DNA from: Metopolophium dirhodum
Lineage: Eukaryota; Arthropoda; Insecta; Hemiptera; Aphididae
Length of the DNA stretch: 64,000 nucleotides
Direction: 5' to 3'
Assembly (NCBI RefSeq): GCF_019925205.1
Contig: NC_083560.1
Location: forward strand, 24,571,145 to 24,635,144
Shown: positions 36,701 to 49,171 of the stretch, piece after piece
How positions within the stretch are numbered: the first letter of the stretch is position 1
Layout: each line of letters opens with the position of its first letter
The notes under the pieces: model-generated
What the model saw: the letters and a program-made list of their open reading frames with translations, nothing else
Told to the model about the DNA's origin: nothing
Databases searched by the model: none
Translations under genes and position numbers: made by a program

Positions 36701-36876
36701 ATGTTTCTAATATGTAGACACAAAATTGTAATATTCTATTATCTTGTGGTGGCAATGCCATTATATCATACGCGAAACAATCTTCAGCCATATGATGACT
36801 TAAAAAAGAAAGTTCAAAAAATAATTTAAAAAAATAACTTTATCACTATATTATTGTTTCAATAATCATTACTCTC
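33757..36876 (-). repeat. Repeat segment B (inverted copy of segment A)
   Basis: Reverse complement of 13,578-16,183 with high identity. It has an extra ~515 bp (about 35,135-35,648) at the point where A reads 'ggctccaaacgtattatg'. At 34,990 it carries 'cagtggcgtggtgg', resembling the CAGTGGCGT terminus of many insect hAT-type elements, followed by a G-rich tract. Its outer ~320 bp doubles as the outer edge of the left palindrome arm. Confidence 0.8.
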
Positions 36877-38839
36877 AGCTGATGTATTTTCCTGTACCAC
36901 CTTTGACAAAGGTGAAATCTAAACCAATCTGCCAATGATTGAAAACTGTAAAAATTCTATATTTGACAAAAAAAAAAATACCTAGTTGAACAATTAATTT
37001 CTTTTGTAAATATAAATTGTACCCCCTCTCCCATTGGTTTAATGGTGGTCTACACATAATAAAAATTAAATATTCATATTATTATAGAACATATTTTGGT
37101 CTTCAGGGGGTTATACCCCCCCCCCCCCCCCACTCCCACTCATCACCTGTAGATGCGCCAATGCGGTGACTTACTCCTCAACTACGTGACACACTTGACA
37201 CCTTCGTCTAATGTACACCAGAACCACAAATACACTTTTATTATTTTGTTATTACACGATATAGACGGTAGTCTTCACCTATAATAATATCGGAAAATTT
37301 GTTTTGAACACTTTTTTATGACCATGAAATTATAAGCCCGGACGTAGCACGAAGACGAAAATAATTATTTTCAAAATACAACGATAATATTATTGTATCG
37401 AGTTAAGAGGTATTATCATTGGTTATGAATACCAACATAGTATTCATAATCAATGATATCCTAATATTATTATATACCTAGCCGCAGTGTTGGCCTGGTC
37501 ATGACCGCTATTTTCTGTTTGGGTTTTGTAAATTTTTTATTTGCTTGGCGTGTGTTGCATACAAAAATATGAATGATTTATAATACTATTCGTCTACTTA
37601 TACCTAAATATTTATATTAATACAAAATAATGATGAAAATTCAACATTTTTATTTGAAAGTTTACTTGAATATATTATTAATATATTATATATTATGGAT
37701 TTGTCTTCAAAGTTGAAATTCTATAGGTAATATTAATATAATTTAAGTTTTCATAAGTTCGTTTTCGTGTAATAAATATATATAATTTATTATTTTGCAT
37801 TTTTAATATTTCAATAATTTCATAGTTTATTTTTAAACGAATGATTCCTCTCGTCAGGCTTGGAGTTGATATTAAACAAAGTGATTTTTTAAGCATGCTC
37901 ACCCCATTTTTACTTTATTACACATATTTTTTTCAAATTCTGTTTATGGAATTTTTAAATACACTAGAATATTTTCGAATACTTTAGATTTCTTTTATTA
38001 ATTCAGCAACCAGTTATTAGAATTTTGATAAAGATACATCTACAATATTCTACATTTACAAAAATTATAGTTGGCGACGAGACAAACATGGGTGGTCTAT
38101 ACAGTTTTCACATGCCCTAGCGGGGATATAACAAACCAGTCCTAGAATTTGTTGCATATCTTTTAATAGCCTATGTAGGTAAATATAATAATATTTTTTA
38201 TGTATTTGCACTGTACTCGGTGTGCCCTCGTGGGTGTTATTTTTAATATAAATAAACGATGTATTTAACACGCGTTAGGAAGGTATGATTGCGATATAAT
38301 ATAGGTACCATATTACCTGTATATATATTAATGAGTGAACCTGTACAAAAACTAAAAAATATCATCTAATTTGTTTTTCAGAATCGGCCGTTTCCGAACA
38401 TTTTCTATTTCAAACTCCCAAAGTTCAAACAAGATCCAATTTTCTTCCAAAAACCTCCTTTGAAGTTTATGGTCAGAGATTTTTTTGAACTAGAAAAATC
38501 GAGAAGTTAATGTTATAAAAACATTTTCAAAAACCTAACCTAAAAATCAGCAATTATTATACTGGTCAAAATAAAAATAAAATTGTAAACTACTTTTGAT
38601 AACTAAAGGTTAAAGACCGACAAATAACACACCTAGTGAAATGTACAGTGTATATCGGACCAGTATTGGATTTTGTGGCCAAACCGTTCGACATATTAAG
38701 GTAACTTCTCTTTAGGGTAGTCCTATTATAAGTACTTAAAATACGGTACGCTAAAATTAATTGGATAACTCCGATCCTCTGTACCCCCTCCCACCCCACT
38801 CGTCATGAGGAGCACTGCTTAAGAATACAATGATCTCAC

Positions 38840-38995
38840 GCCACCAACGACTCGATGTGCGACGGCCGACGGGGACAGTCCATCGTTTTTGGCTCACCAC
38901 GTTCGAACGACGTGTCCCCTCGACTCGCGTTACCGTCCGACACCAGGTTTCTCAATCGACGACTCCGACCCAGGTCGATCGTATCAACATTGACA
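38840..38995. other. GC-rich island in the palindrome arm
   Basis: About 155 bp rich in CG dinucleotides ('cgatgtgcgacggccgacgg', 'ttcgaacgacgtgtcccctc') in otherwise AT-rich DNA. It is mirrored at 61,563-61,720. No reading frame or RNA fold is convincing. It could be a promoter-like fragment of an unrecognised element. Confidence 0.4.
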
Positions 38996-39126
38996 GTTAT
39001 TGAGCACACCAGCTGACAAAACCTGCGTAAAAAAAGGTTAGATTAGGTTGTACGTCCGACATTCCTCGACCTCCAATTCCGGTGTTCCGCTCGACACAGG
39101 ACTGACCAATCGTACCCAACGCATGC

Positions 39127-39253
39127 GAGTAGGATAAAAAAGAGAGTTCTGGAACCCCAGCCTGCTGGCTCAACCCCATACCTGATGGCTCAACCCGCGA
39201 AACCCGTTGCTCAACCCGTATACATCTATACACCTCTGCTCAACCCATGGGTT
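39127..39253. repeat. 127-bp direct repeat, copy 1
   Basis: From 'gagtaggataaaaaagagag' to 'cccatgggtt', identical to 39,751-39,877. It contains four spaced copies of GCTCAACCC. Mirrored in the right arm at about 61,309-61,435. Confidence 0.9.
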
Positions 39254-39748
39254 AGCTTCGTCAGTAGGTATACAAATTATATTAAATTGAAATATGTTGA
39301 AGCTTAATGATAAGAATATTATGTAGTTTGATTCTGGGATTTTTACGATATTTCAGTTTATAAGTGATTAATAAAAATTCATTTTTAATTTGCCCCATTC
39401 AAAATTAAATTATCATAGAAAATCTCCACACAAACAAGAGTACCTATTGTTTATAGTTCTTAACAATTAAGTTTCATTATAGATCGGGTCAATTCAATTT
39501 TTAAATTAGAAGCTAAACGTGATCTGCTGAGCGTAAATATACCATGTTACGCACTAGTAGACGGATACAAAAATTGTGTGTGTAGCATACTTTTAACAAA
39601 TTGGTATCTATCATATTTTATATTGTGGTGTTGGATCACAAATTTTGAACAATGCTATAAATCTATAATTTAAATAAGGACAGAGACATACTTTTTCTTT
39701 AGAAATATTATCATATTGTTGGCCCACGTTTTGGAGGTCTAGTTGCGC
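39254..39748. repeat. Segment in opposite orientation to its copy at 9,965-10,455
   Basis: Bounded on both sides by the 127-bp direct repeats. It includes the MITE-like sequence with 'gaagctaaacgtgatctgct' at its right. Compared with the 9.9-kb copy, the left flank (38,993-39,127) keeps its orientation while this block is flipped. Confidence 0.75.
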
Positions 39749-39750
39749 AT

Positions 39751-39877
39751 GAGTAGGATAAAAAAGAGAGTTCTGGAACCCCAGCCTGCTGGCTCAACCC
39801 CATACCTGATGGCTCAACCCGCGAAACCCGTTGCTCAACCCGTATACATCTATACACCTCTGCTCAACCCATGGGTT
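39751..39877. repeat. 127-bp direct repeat, copy 2, ending in a perfect palindrome
   Basis: Identical to 39,127-39,253. Together with the next bases its end forms a perfect 26-bp palindrome at 39,859-39,884 centred on CCATGG (half-site TCTGCTCAACCCA). In copy 1 the palindrome is cut at its middle, where the flipped segment begins. Confidence 0.9.
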
Positions 39878-40289
39878 GAGCAGATCTATCACATACGTAC
39901 ACGACATTCCCCCCGCTACCCCGCTCTTCATATACCCCCACCAACAATCACGCACTTGTACGATAATCCCCCCGCCACTCTTCCCTATCAATTAGCCGCG
40001 GAAAATAATTTAAAAATTTTTTTGCCGAACCGGATTACAACTCGAACCGATCGCTTTCCATACGACAACCACACCGCTGCGCAACTTACTCGCTTATGAT
40101 TACAAGGTATATTCTATCTCATTTAACTGGTGTTTACGACAATCGTTTGCATACGTACAAGATGTATAATTTCCCCCCACCACCACAACCACTATACCTT
40201 ACAAAGGGCCGCCGCGAACGCGCGCGAGCCCGCCAACGCGTTATCATATCTATGTTATCAGTTATCACATCTATAAATACCTACTTACA

Positions 40290-40420
40290 TACGCACTTAC
40301 ACAAACACACATACACATACATACATACATATATATATATATATTCATACATACATACATTCATATATACATACATACATACACACACGTTATACCTCTC
40401 AAACAAACACACACTCAAAT
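40290..40420. repeat. (CATA)n microsatellite
   Basis: Tandem ACAT/CATA tetranucleotides interrupted by (TA)n. It generates spurious Tyr/Ile/His-rich ORFs on both strands and is mirrored at ~60,140-60,275. Confidence 0.9.
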
Positions 40421-40649
40421 ATATTATAATATAGTCTACATATAATATACATAGGTATTTACATATATCTAAACAATTATACACACATCATTATCACAAA
40501 CCCCTGAACATATTATTATACAATTTATACACTTATTACTTACATATCAATAAAACGCATCATATAAATATGATATAACCATACACATACAAACTATAAT
40601 ATACTATTAAACATAATACAGTACTCTTCAGTTTTCATTCTGAACTTAT

Positions 40650-40697
40650 ATATACATACATACAAACACACATACACATACATGCATACATACACAC

Positions 40698-40728
<31 letters not shown>

Positions 40729-40790
40729 CATACATACCCACATACATACCCACATACACATAAATACATACATACATACATATATACGAA
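40650..40790. repeat. (CATA)n microsatellite
   Basis: Second tetranucleotide tract, the source of the Cys/Met/Tyr/Val-rich minus-strand ORF. Mirrored at ~59,770-59,910. Confidence 0.9.
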
Positions 40791-41108
40791 CATACGTTAT
40801 GCTCATAATATAATATAAGGTACCTACAACATCACACATACCTATATACAAATATTATACCATAATATTATATACTTATTACTTACATATCAATAAAACG
40901 CATAGGTATATTTATTCATATAAATATGATATAACCATACACATACAAACTATAATATGGTATTACACACTATACAGTACTCATCAGTTTTCATTCTGAA
41001 CTTATATAATAATATTTACAACACACACAAGCTCAACATATATATTATATACCTTATCATACATAGGTACACGCATGCATGCATAGATACATACATTCAT
41101 ATCACATC

Positions 41109-41140
41109 ACATCACATATACACACACACACACACACACG
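41109..41140. repeat. CATCA and (CA)n simple repeats
   Basis: 'atcacatcacatcacatat' followed by a run of CA dinucleotides. Mirrored near 59,422-59,455. Similar (CA)n and (CATA)n patches recur up to ~44,560. Confidence 0.85.
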
Positions 41141-44100
41141 ATTCCAGTATTCCATATAGTATACAAACAAGCCACCCAGTCCTTCGTTATACATGAGAAT
41201 AAATCTCAAACACACACAGACATAAACTTGTAAAAATATTTATTTTCAAAATATACACGTCGGAATATAGGTACATTCGCTTGCATTCACACATTCCTCT
41301 CCCCGACAACATACGGAAATATTAATTATAATATATATATATATGTATATAATATGGTCAATCGTTTAATCGTTTACAGATGATGATGAGTTTCATTCAC
41401 ACATTTCTCTAGCACAACACACTTACACTCATATACCCATAGGATAGTTCATACATATTTAGATACTTACATAGTCGCATATTATATACATACATACACA
41501 CATTCATCAGGTATCACAAACACCCAAACATATTATAATATATATGTATATGCAGTATTCATTTATATTTAGTTTATGTACATATATTCACACATACAAC
41601 ATCACAAACACACACACAACCAAACATATTATACAGCTTAGGTACATATCAATATATTAAGACACAAAAGTCATACTTACAAAAAACATAGTCGCAATTA
41701 CGTGGATGCATTTAAACATTCCAATCCATCCACCCTAGAAAGTATTTTCACCCCCGCCATCCCTCGTCAATTACGACTACAAAATTGTAATTCCTATTAA
41801 AATACATAGATCTAACTATTTTATACAGCTCAAAGGATTACTCGACAACATACACAAAATTATATATTTATGACACACAATATTATGAATTTGTGTAACT
41901 AGTAGGTATACTGACTAAGGAGAATAGACGATATCGACTCTGAGGGTCTTGGACGTCGTCTTTGAGTATATAGTTTGGACACTAAATGCAAAAATTATAG
42001 TATCCTATTTCGACTTCACCGTTTATATACCTACTACATTTATTTTAATGTTTGAAATAATACAACATTTAATCTAATATATTTGAATTAAACACAAATA
42101 TGCTTATACTTACTTTTCATTTTAATATTTTAATTTTTGTGTAAAATAAAAACAACCGTGATATTTAAAAACAAGTTGTAACAATTATAAATATAATAAT
42201 ATAACATATTTATATGTTTCATAACACTTATGTGTATAATACGAACTCTACCTTATGTACGATTAACTGCTGATCGATACATTAATATTAAAACACACAC
42301 ACATAATTGCAAGGGCTATGACCAACACACACCATGGATTAGTAAAGCAGTTCACTATACACCTCATATCTCAATACACACTACGACTATGTATGACTAC
42401 GATACAGTCACATATTATAATAGAATATAGCTTAGGAATATTATATTTGCGAGTATTATTATTATTTGTCAGTGCTTAGTAGACAATAAACCATAATTAT
42501 AACTGAAATGGAATCCTAGTAATTTAAATATATTATTTAAGATTCTGATATTTACATATCTGCCCCTAACCTATTTATATCTATAGGATCCTACGATTCT
42601 CCCTGAATATATTATATTTAACTGCTCGTCCCCCCGATCATGATACAAAGTTTTTTTATTTATTGGTAATAATGCTACATAAGGTTACACCACAGCCGTC
42701 TCAATCAACATTCGCCAAACACCCCGCACCAGCACCTACGCAATGTGAGACGTAGATTATTCTAATATTTATAGGAAATTAAATAGTTTATATGAAACAA
42801 AAAGACACGATATATAAAAAGTATTTTCAATTATTAAAATAATATTAAGGTTTACAATAAATATTTACAAGGTTCTTACTTATCCATTAAATGGATTATA
42901 AAATTGTATCATTATCTGAGTAACATATATTTCTCGGTATTTCGTCATCTTCTAGGTAATAATATATAAAAACGTATATGATGCCTCATCCATATTATAT
43001 ATCCAACGGTATATTAATTTTCATATCTCCTTTATACTTTCGAACCAACGGATACATTATGTATCAAACAACGTCTTGATCAATTGTTATGTAATACATC
43101 TGAGAAAAACAACATTTATCAAGACTAGTCATGCATCTACATGTTTGTTTGCTAATAAAACCTTAACTATTGTTAATCAACAATATTGATATATTTTAAT
43201 AACGAATGAGAAAAACATACATGTAAAAGCCATTATCACTTGTGTAATATTTATTTTTTACATTATGTATCACACCTACCATATTATTATTACACATATA
43301 CCCCTCTTGATCACTAATCCTTAATCATTACCTATCACTTATTCAGTATTCTTGATCCCTTGATCCTCTGATCTCGTGTTCTATATTTTTCATACCTGTG
43401 CATGAGAAAACACATACACGAACGCGCATACAATAACTTACATATTATCAATAACCTGACCGACATATATATATATATTAATTCATGCATGTACACGGGA
43501 AAAACACACAACATTACCAGTCACAGTCACCACCAACGAAACACTCTCAAAAACATATTTTTTCACGCTTACATATGAGAAAACGCATGTGTGCTTGCAC
43601 ATCAACAACTTACATATCACTCAAGTGGCCGATGCGTATATTTTATCAGCACATACGTACAACAGTCATATCACTTGTATAATATTTTTATTTTACCGTC
43701 ATACACACAGGCATATAACACCACCGCCATATATTATTGTATAAGTTATAATATCGGAAAATTAAGAACTATTAACAATATCTCTCATTTCAGCAGATAC
43801 TTTATGCGGTTTATTACCTAAATTTAGAAATATACAATAATTAACGGCACATCTGTAGTACCTATCTTACCAACATCTTTATCAATTTAACAATTAAAAA
43901 TTTTCATATTATTAGTCATTTTCCATACAGGCTCATGCTACAATGTGCATACATGTGGGAACATTCTTGTTATTGTATCTTTATATACACAATACTATCA
44001 GGCTAACCTATCCTGAATAATATTGCAGATACTTATATTTTTAATCAATTATACATACATTGAAATATTGTATGAAATTACATTAGACTAAAATCATAGC

Positions 44101-45233
44101 TTATATATACATACATGGATTATAGGTATATACGAGAAAAAATAAATCTCTTTAAATGTTATTATTGTTATTATTATTCGTCAAGTGTAGTGAGAATTAT
44201 AATATATATATATTAATAAGTAAAAAAAAAATAATACTAAAAACTATTATCGACCCATCACTTAGTTCTATAGTTACCTACATGAATACGCGATACCTAG
44301 TATGATATTATGAAAACCCACATTAAATCATATATACATATTCGATATTACAAACGCCTAAACATATTTTATAGTTAACATAACTATATATATATATAAA
44401 CATTCATATGTATATAGGTACACATCAATAAGTCATCTACATATAGGCATACACATATATTACTCACATAGTAAGCACACACTTGTATACCTATATCCTT
44501 ACATATTTGATATTCTTATATATTTAAACAGTATTCATGCACGCATACATATATACATACAGATATATATATAGACTCGATTATTTCAAATAATTATTCA
44601 CATAAAATATTTTCGGTATATAATTTATTCAATACCTGGATTCTTTAACATATATTAATTATTATATATTTACATTAGATAAGTACATGAGATATATCAC
44701 AACGTCGCCGTGCACACTGATACAACGATATCCAATATACAACAATTAAATGCAATATAGTACCTCATCATATATTATAATTTACTCATTTTTTCGTTAA
44801 ATACGTAGGTAGAATTTATGCAGGAACCTAAAAATATACTCAACAATGTGAATACACATTAAAATGTACTGATTTTGATAAAAAAAAAAAAAAAAAAAAA
44901 CATTGCTGTCTGTGTGTAAATACAGAAATCTTGCTAAAATAAGTAAAAATATCAAAATTTCAATAAAGCATATTATGGAAACATCACAATATTTTAGTAA
45001 AAAATGGGCAAAAATATCATAATTTCATTAAATAATATGTAATATTATAAAAAATATCATACCCATGTCTAGTTTGTTACCATCAAAGGCATATATACAG
45101 TTTAGTTATTAAATGTATCTAAATGCATGACCATCACTATAACGAGTCATTATTACAAGTCTCAACATCCGAAACATATCGTTGCACTATAATATAATAG
45201 TTAATACATGCACACACATACACACGTACATAC

Positions 45234-45841
45234 TGTAACGTCTCCTCTTCACCTGGGCTCTTCCCCATTCCGGTGTCGTTCTGTTTATATTAACGAGGTC
45301 TCGGAGACTCGACCTCGGTGTGTGATATTATTACTAGGGATCAGTGTTACCTTATGTGAAGCAAGTACTCAACGTAATGTATATATATATATATCTGTTA
45401 TTGATGTATTATTATTATTTACTACAAGTTACAATATTGAAAGTATACTTATAAATTATAACTCCGGGCTACCGATCGGGCCATGGTGTGTCGTGGGCGC
45501 CGATGTCCAAATGTGGGTTGAGCTGGTCGTCCGCAGGTCCTCTTCAGGTCGTTGTCAGTCCTCGAGTTCCTCTATCGACCACCTCACTGTCGACTCTTCA
45601 TTCTTGACCATCCAACTATCAACCGCCGACTCTATTCTATCGACTACCTCACTGTCGATTCTATCATAACTGACTTCCGCCAGGCATCCAGGTCGGTTAT
45701 TTATACGATGTGAGCTAAACATCGCGTCAGCATAATATATATTTCATACATATATACACATTTGTCATTACTAACACTCAGCATATTAGCCGTGCTCAAC
45801 GTAGGGAGTAATGTACGATGTCGATGACGATAATTGTTACA
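45234..45841 (-). repeat. 3' LTR of the errantivirus-like element
   Basis: 608 bp bounded by TGTAAC ... GTTACA. On the minus strand it carries TATAAATA (45,698-45,705) and, about 25-30 nt on, an arthropod-type initiator TCAGTT (45,668-45,673). Its sense direction therefore agrees with the gag-env genes to its right. It directly follows a polypurine tract on the coding strand. The outer flank reads ATAC (45,230-45,233), the complement of the GTAT target duplication of the mirrored solo LTR. The plus-strand ORF at 45,208-45,669 is a shadow of this LTR. Confidence 0.85.
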
Positions 45842-45845
45842 TGTA

Positions 45846-45855
45846 CCCCTTGTCC
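45846..45855 (-). other. Probable polypurine tract
   Basis: The minus strand reads GGACAAGGGG, then TACA, then the TGTAAC start of the LTR. A purine-rich run next to the 3' LTR is expected for plus-strand priming. The 4-nt gap is slightly unusual, so the call is moderate. Confidence 0.55.
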
Positions 45856-47335
45856 ATTTAAATCTGGACTCCAGATTTGGGAAGTCAAGCAACGGTAGCT
45901 GTGTTAGTGGTAGTGTTGTATTTTCTGATTTCATGTTCATTGTTCATCCAGTAGCAAAGAATAACGGTACTCCAACCTCCTCCGACTGTATTTTCTTGCT
46001 TGGACTGTGAAACATGAATTTTTTAGGTATACAAACACCAAGCCACCAAGGCAATGGTCATGCGTATATAATAATATTAATAATATATGCTCATTGTATA
46101 TTATTGCTTGATAACTTCTGGATAGTGAAGTGGATTGTCGTTGGCTCTTCCGTCCTTGAATACCGACACCCACGGCTGTCTTCACTTACCCCTTTCAGTT
46201 GCCTCGAGTTAGTTAAAATTTAAGTATGCAGTATAAAGACATTTTTTTTTTTATATATATATATGTATATAAGAAATAGTGTTTAATTTCATACAAATTA
46301 ACTTGATGATGGTACATGAAATATATTATAAGGTTACAAAAACATTGCAAGTAGGTACTATTAACATTTTTATCACTATTATAATAAATGTTCATAATAC
46401 ATTATAACATGTTTGAATTCAAAAATAGTATACAAAACAATGTACAAATATTTGTTTTGTTCAACTTAATATATAATTTAAATTACAATAATAAAAAAAT
46501 TTTTTTTTTCTTTTTTGATATAATAATATACATTTAAATATTATACTCAAGTTATGTCTAGTGTTTTAACTAGTACAAAACCTAATTACATAATTTAGTA
46601 CATAATTTTTATTAATCAAAACTGTACTAGTTAACTATAAATAAACTCAACAGTAGAGCACCAATTTTTGGCTAAACTTGGATTGGTTGCTAATTCAATA
46701 ACGCAGTATTTTTACATTAAAAATGTATTTTTTTCAAATTTTCTTGGGAAAAAGGTTTAAATTCACATTTTACACCAAGTTAAGAATTATTAATTCGATT
46801 AATAGGTATTCTACTGTATTAAAATAATAATAAAAATGATAGTATAAATATCGTAGGTATAGACGATAACTCCATAATCAAGGTGTATCAATACACCTTG
46901 CTATAATATAATTTATAAACCTAATCAATTATTACCTGTAATAAATAATAATAATAATAATAAACATACCATAATTGAATAAATTTTTAAAAAAACATTG
47001 ACACGTTATTTTAATTATTATGGTACACTAGTCATATCATATATTATAAATATTAAATATATTATTTAAATTTCAAAATCCTTGTTTAGAAATAGTGTTA
47101 CCTATATAGTTATGACTGAATAATGACGATTAAGCAAATGGTTAACAAAAAAAAATATTGTACATGAATTGTAATGGATGATAAAATAGTATGAACGATT
47201 AATATTTAATATGATAAATATTACACAAATTATGCACTAATATAGTATTAGATGTAATATTAAAAATTTACCAAGTAATTTTCAGTCGCTGAGCCATTAT
47301 TGACCATATTATTGTCTATTCAATTGGTACATTAA
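45856..47335 (-). other. 3' untranslated/noncoding region of the retroelement
   Basis: About 1.5 kb between the env stop and the polypurine tract. No protein domain is seen. It includes an 'aatctggactccagatt' palindrome (45,860-45,877) and a 22-bp near-perfect palindrome 'CAAGGTGTAT-CA-ATACACCTTG' at 46,879-46,900. The first ~370 bp are less AT-rich than the rest. Some of this region could be host DNA inserted after integration. Confidence 0.45.
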
Positions 47336-49171
47336 TTATATTATATTATCTCCGTGTAGCCCTCTACCTCTGGTTCTGTTAACCATTTCCCTTGGCCCTC
47401 TCTCTCCTCTACAATATAATTTTATTTTAGTAATAATTGTATGAATTACCAAATATCCTACGAGAGCCCCTATTAAATACAATCCATAAATGTATAAATC
47501 CTGATAGTTATTGGTTACGACGTTTTCTAATTCTTTGTCTATATCATCTACAATTTCGTCTAATTTTTGGGCGGATTGGTGTAAATTTTTTAATTCTGGC
47601 ATTTGAAAGTTAATCTTTTTTAAATTTGTTTTTGAATTCTGTATTTTGTCTATTTTCAAACCTAATTCAGAAACATTTAATAAGGATATGTCTGGATTTA
47701 TATTAACTGATATATTTATATTTTTGATTTCCTCTCCTGATGACTTAAGTATCACTGTTGGTGTATATAACGAGCATGAATATGGTAACCTAATAGTCCC
47801 TGTCCCTTTTAAAATAAGAAACGTTGTTGACGTAGAACAAACTAAGGTGGTTTGTATTTCCGTAGCTACCCAATATAAAAATGTGTTTTTTGTTTTTAGT
47901 TTTTCAAAGTAAGCATTATTATGATAGATATGGTGCACAGTACATTGTTTCGGAAATACAGTATTATTCGTCAATTTGAGAAGCTGTATTTCGCACAACG
48001 GGTATGATCCCAAATAAACCGGCATATCTAAAGCACAATATTTTATAGTAACCCCTAGAGTGCATTTATTGTATTCAATATCAGAATACGATATAAAATG
48101 TTGGTTATCAGATGAAATTGCTAGATATGGATTATTGGGCTGGATAAATATAAATTGTAAATTTGTTAGTTCTATTGGCATAGGCCATATCTGAAATAAA
48201 GTATAAATCTCTGGAGTACATATAGGAAAATTTATAATAAAAATTAATTGAAAATTTGAAAATTTAGTAGTCACTTTTATAAGTTTCATAAAACCTTCCA
48301 GTGATGAATTAGTGTCAATATTTATTGGTAAGACTTGATTTACAGGTAATTCTCGCTGTATATTTTCCAAAATTGTTTTCAACTGAATGCTATTAAGAAC
48401 TAGTGGGTGTAGTGTATTTTGATGTGCTAGTAGTAAAGCATCTAATAATTCTTCTATTTCAAGGGAAAAACTTGTCAAAATGAAATTAAAATTTGTTAAG
48501 TAATTAATTAATTGCTGATTTACTTGAAGCTCTATTAGATCATTTTTCCTAACATTAATTTTATCTACCAAATCGTTATATTCTCGTTGTAGTTTTATGA
48601 AATTTTGTGAAATTGTTGATGATACATTCGATATCTGATTTAATGATGATTGAACTAATTTTACTTGCGACTTCATAGTAACTAGAGTATTTTTATTATT
48701 TTTTTTATTCGTATTTAATTCTTGTTGTATTTGTTGAAAATCGTTGTCTCCCACGACTCCGAAAGCCCAGTTTTCAAATTCTCCTATTGCATTTATTAAA
48801 CCCCTCTTTATTCTTACACCATCCTGTAAAGACATAAGTGTTGTATATCGTTTCAATAGTTCCGTCTTAGTTATTTTTAACGTTGAATTAAAGTTACTGC
48901 ATATATTTGAAACATTATGTTTGTTGACGGAACATAATCTATCATTGTAGTTCATTAAATTATTAATTTCATCAAATTTCTCAACAAAAACGGAAATATT
49001 TACATGTGTTAGTAAGTTAAATTCACTCGAATATACTCTCATTTTATAAATTGGTTCATAATAAATACCCGATCCATGTCCTTGGTAGTTGTCGATAATT
49101 GTCTCTTCTGTTTGCAACGTATCTGGTATTATCACGCTTAATGCTAGAACAACTGTAACTATTGCGAACAT
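47336..49171 (-). CDS. Retroviral-type envelope fusion protein (baculovirus F-like), intact 611-aa ORF
   Basis: A class-I membrane glycoprotein that in errantiviruses and baculoviruses drives membrane fusion. An N-terminal hydrophobic signal sequence (residues ~1-20) is followed by a furin-type site RIKR at 120-123. Immediately after the site comes the fusion-peptide-like GLINAIGEFENWAFG, the arrangement typical of the F family. Residues ~150-290 are rich in coiled-coil-like heptads. The middle holds paired cysteines and several N-glycosylation sequons. A second helical stretch lies at ~510-550 and one strong transmembrane segment at ~559-582, with a 25-30-residue basic cytoplasmic tail. The length fits the family (~600-700 aa). 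No internal stop or frameshift is present, although the rest of the element has lost pol. Expression in errantiviruses is from a spliced mRNA, and an acceptor was not located. A domesticated role, as for Drosophila Iris, is possible but unproven. Confidence 0.88.
   Translation of the reverse strand: MFAIVTVVLALSVIIPDTLQTEETIIDNYQGHGSGIYYEPIYKMRVYSSEFNLLTHVNISVFVEKFDEINNLMNYNDRLCSVNKHNVSNICSNFNSTLKITKTELLKRYTTLMSLQDGVRIKRGLINAIGEFENWAFGVVGDNDFQQIQQELNTNKKNNKNTLVTMKSQVKLVQSSLNQISNVSSTISQNFIKLQREYNDLVDKINVRKNDLIELQVNQQLINYLTNFNFILTSFSLEIEELLDALLLAHQNTLHPLVLNSIQLKTILENIQRELPVNQVLPINIDTNSSLEGFMKLIKVTTKFSNFQLIFIINFPICTPEIYTLFQIWPMPIELTNLQFIFIQPNNPYLAISSDNQHFISYSDIEYNKCTLGVTIKYCALDMPVYLGSYPLCEIQLLKLTNNTVFPKQCTVHHIYHNNAYFEKLKTKNTFLYWVATEIQTTLVCSTSTTFLILKGTGTIRLPYSCSLYTPTVILKSSGEEIKNINISVNINPDISLLNVSELGLKIDKIQNSKTNLKKINFQMPELKNLHQSAQKLDEIVDDIDKELENVVTNNYQDLYIYGLYLIGALVGYLVIHTIITKIKLYCRGERGPREMVNRTRGRGLHGDNII

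Larger units (their letters stand above)
36559..45841 (+). repeat. Left arm of the giant palindrome
   Basis: Reverse complement of 54,717-64,000. Matching positions sum to 100,558-100,562 at every landmark checked (e.g. 37,693/62,869; 40,594/59,968; 43,485/57,075; 45,841/54,717). Differences seen are few: poly-C of 16 versus 13 (37,116-37,131 / 63,431-63,443), a TA-run length change, two SNPs in the LTR, and a small rearranged patch near 36,596-36,612. Short ORFs inside are shadows of microsatellites or repeats, and no gene is supported. The arm is a mosaic of dispersed repeats also found elsewhere in the window. Confidence 0.93.

Noticed and set aside
39743..40099. 118-codon ORF present in both arms
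   Set aside because: Runs through the 127-bp repeat and a palindrome; proline-rich repeats come from the GCTCAACCC units.
40281..40434. CRISPR-like array
   Set aside because: Regular tetranucleotide microsatellite without unique spacers, in a eukaryotic genome.
40096..41196. Tyr/His/Ile- or Cys/Val-rich ORFs
   Set aside because: Translations of CATA/CA microsatellites.
45208..45669. 153-codon plus-strand ORF over the left LTR
   Set aside because: Antisense to the LTR; the mirrored copy is cut to 82 codons by a TA-run length change.
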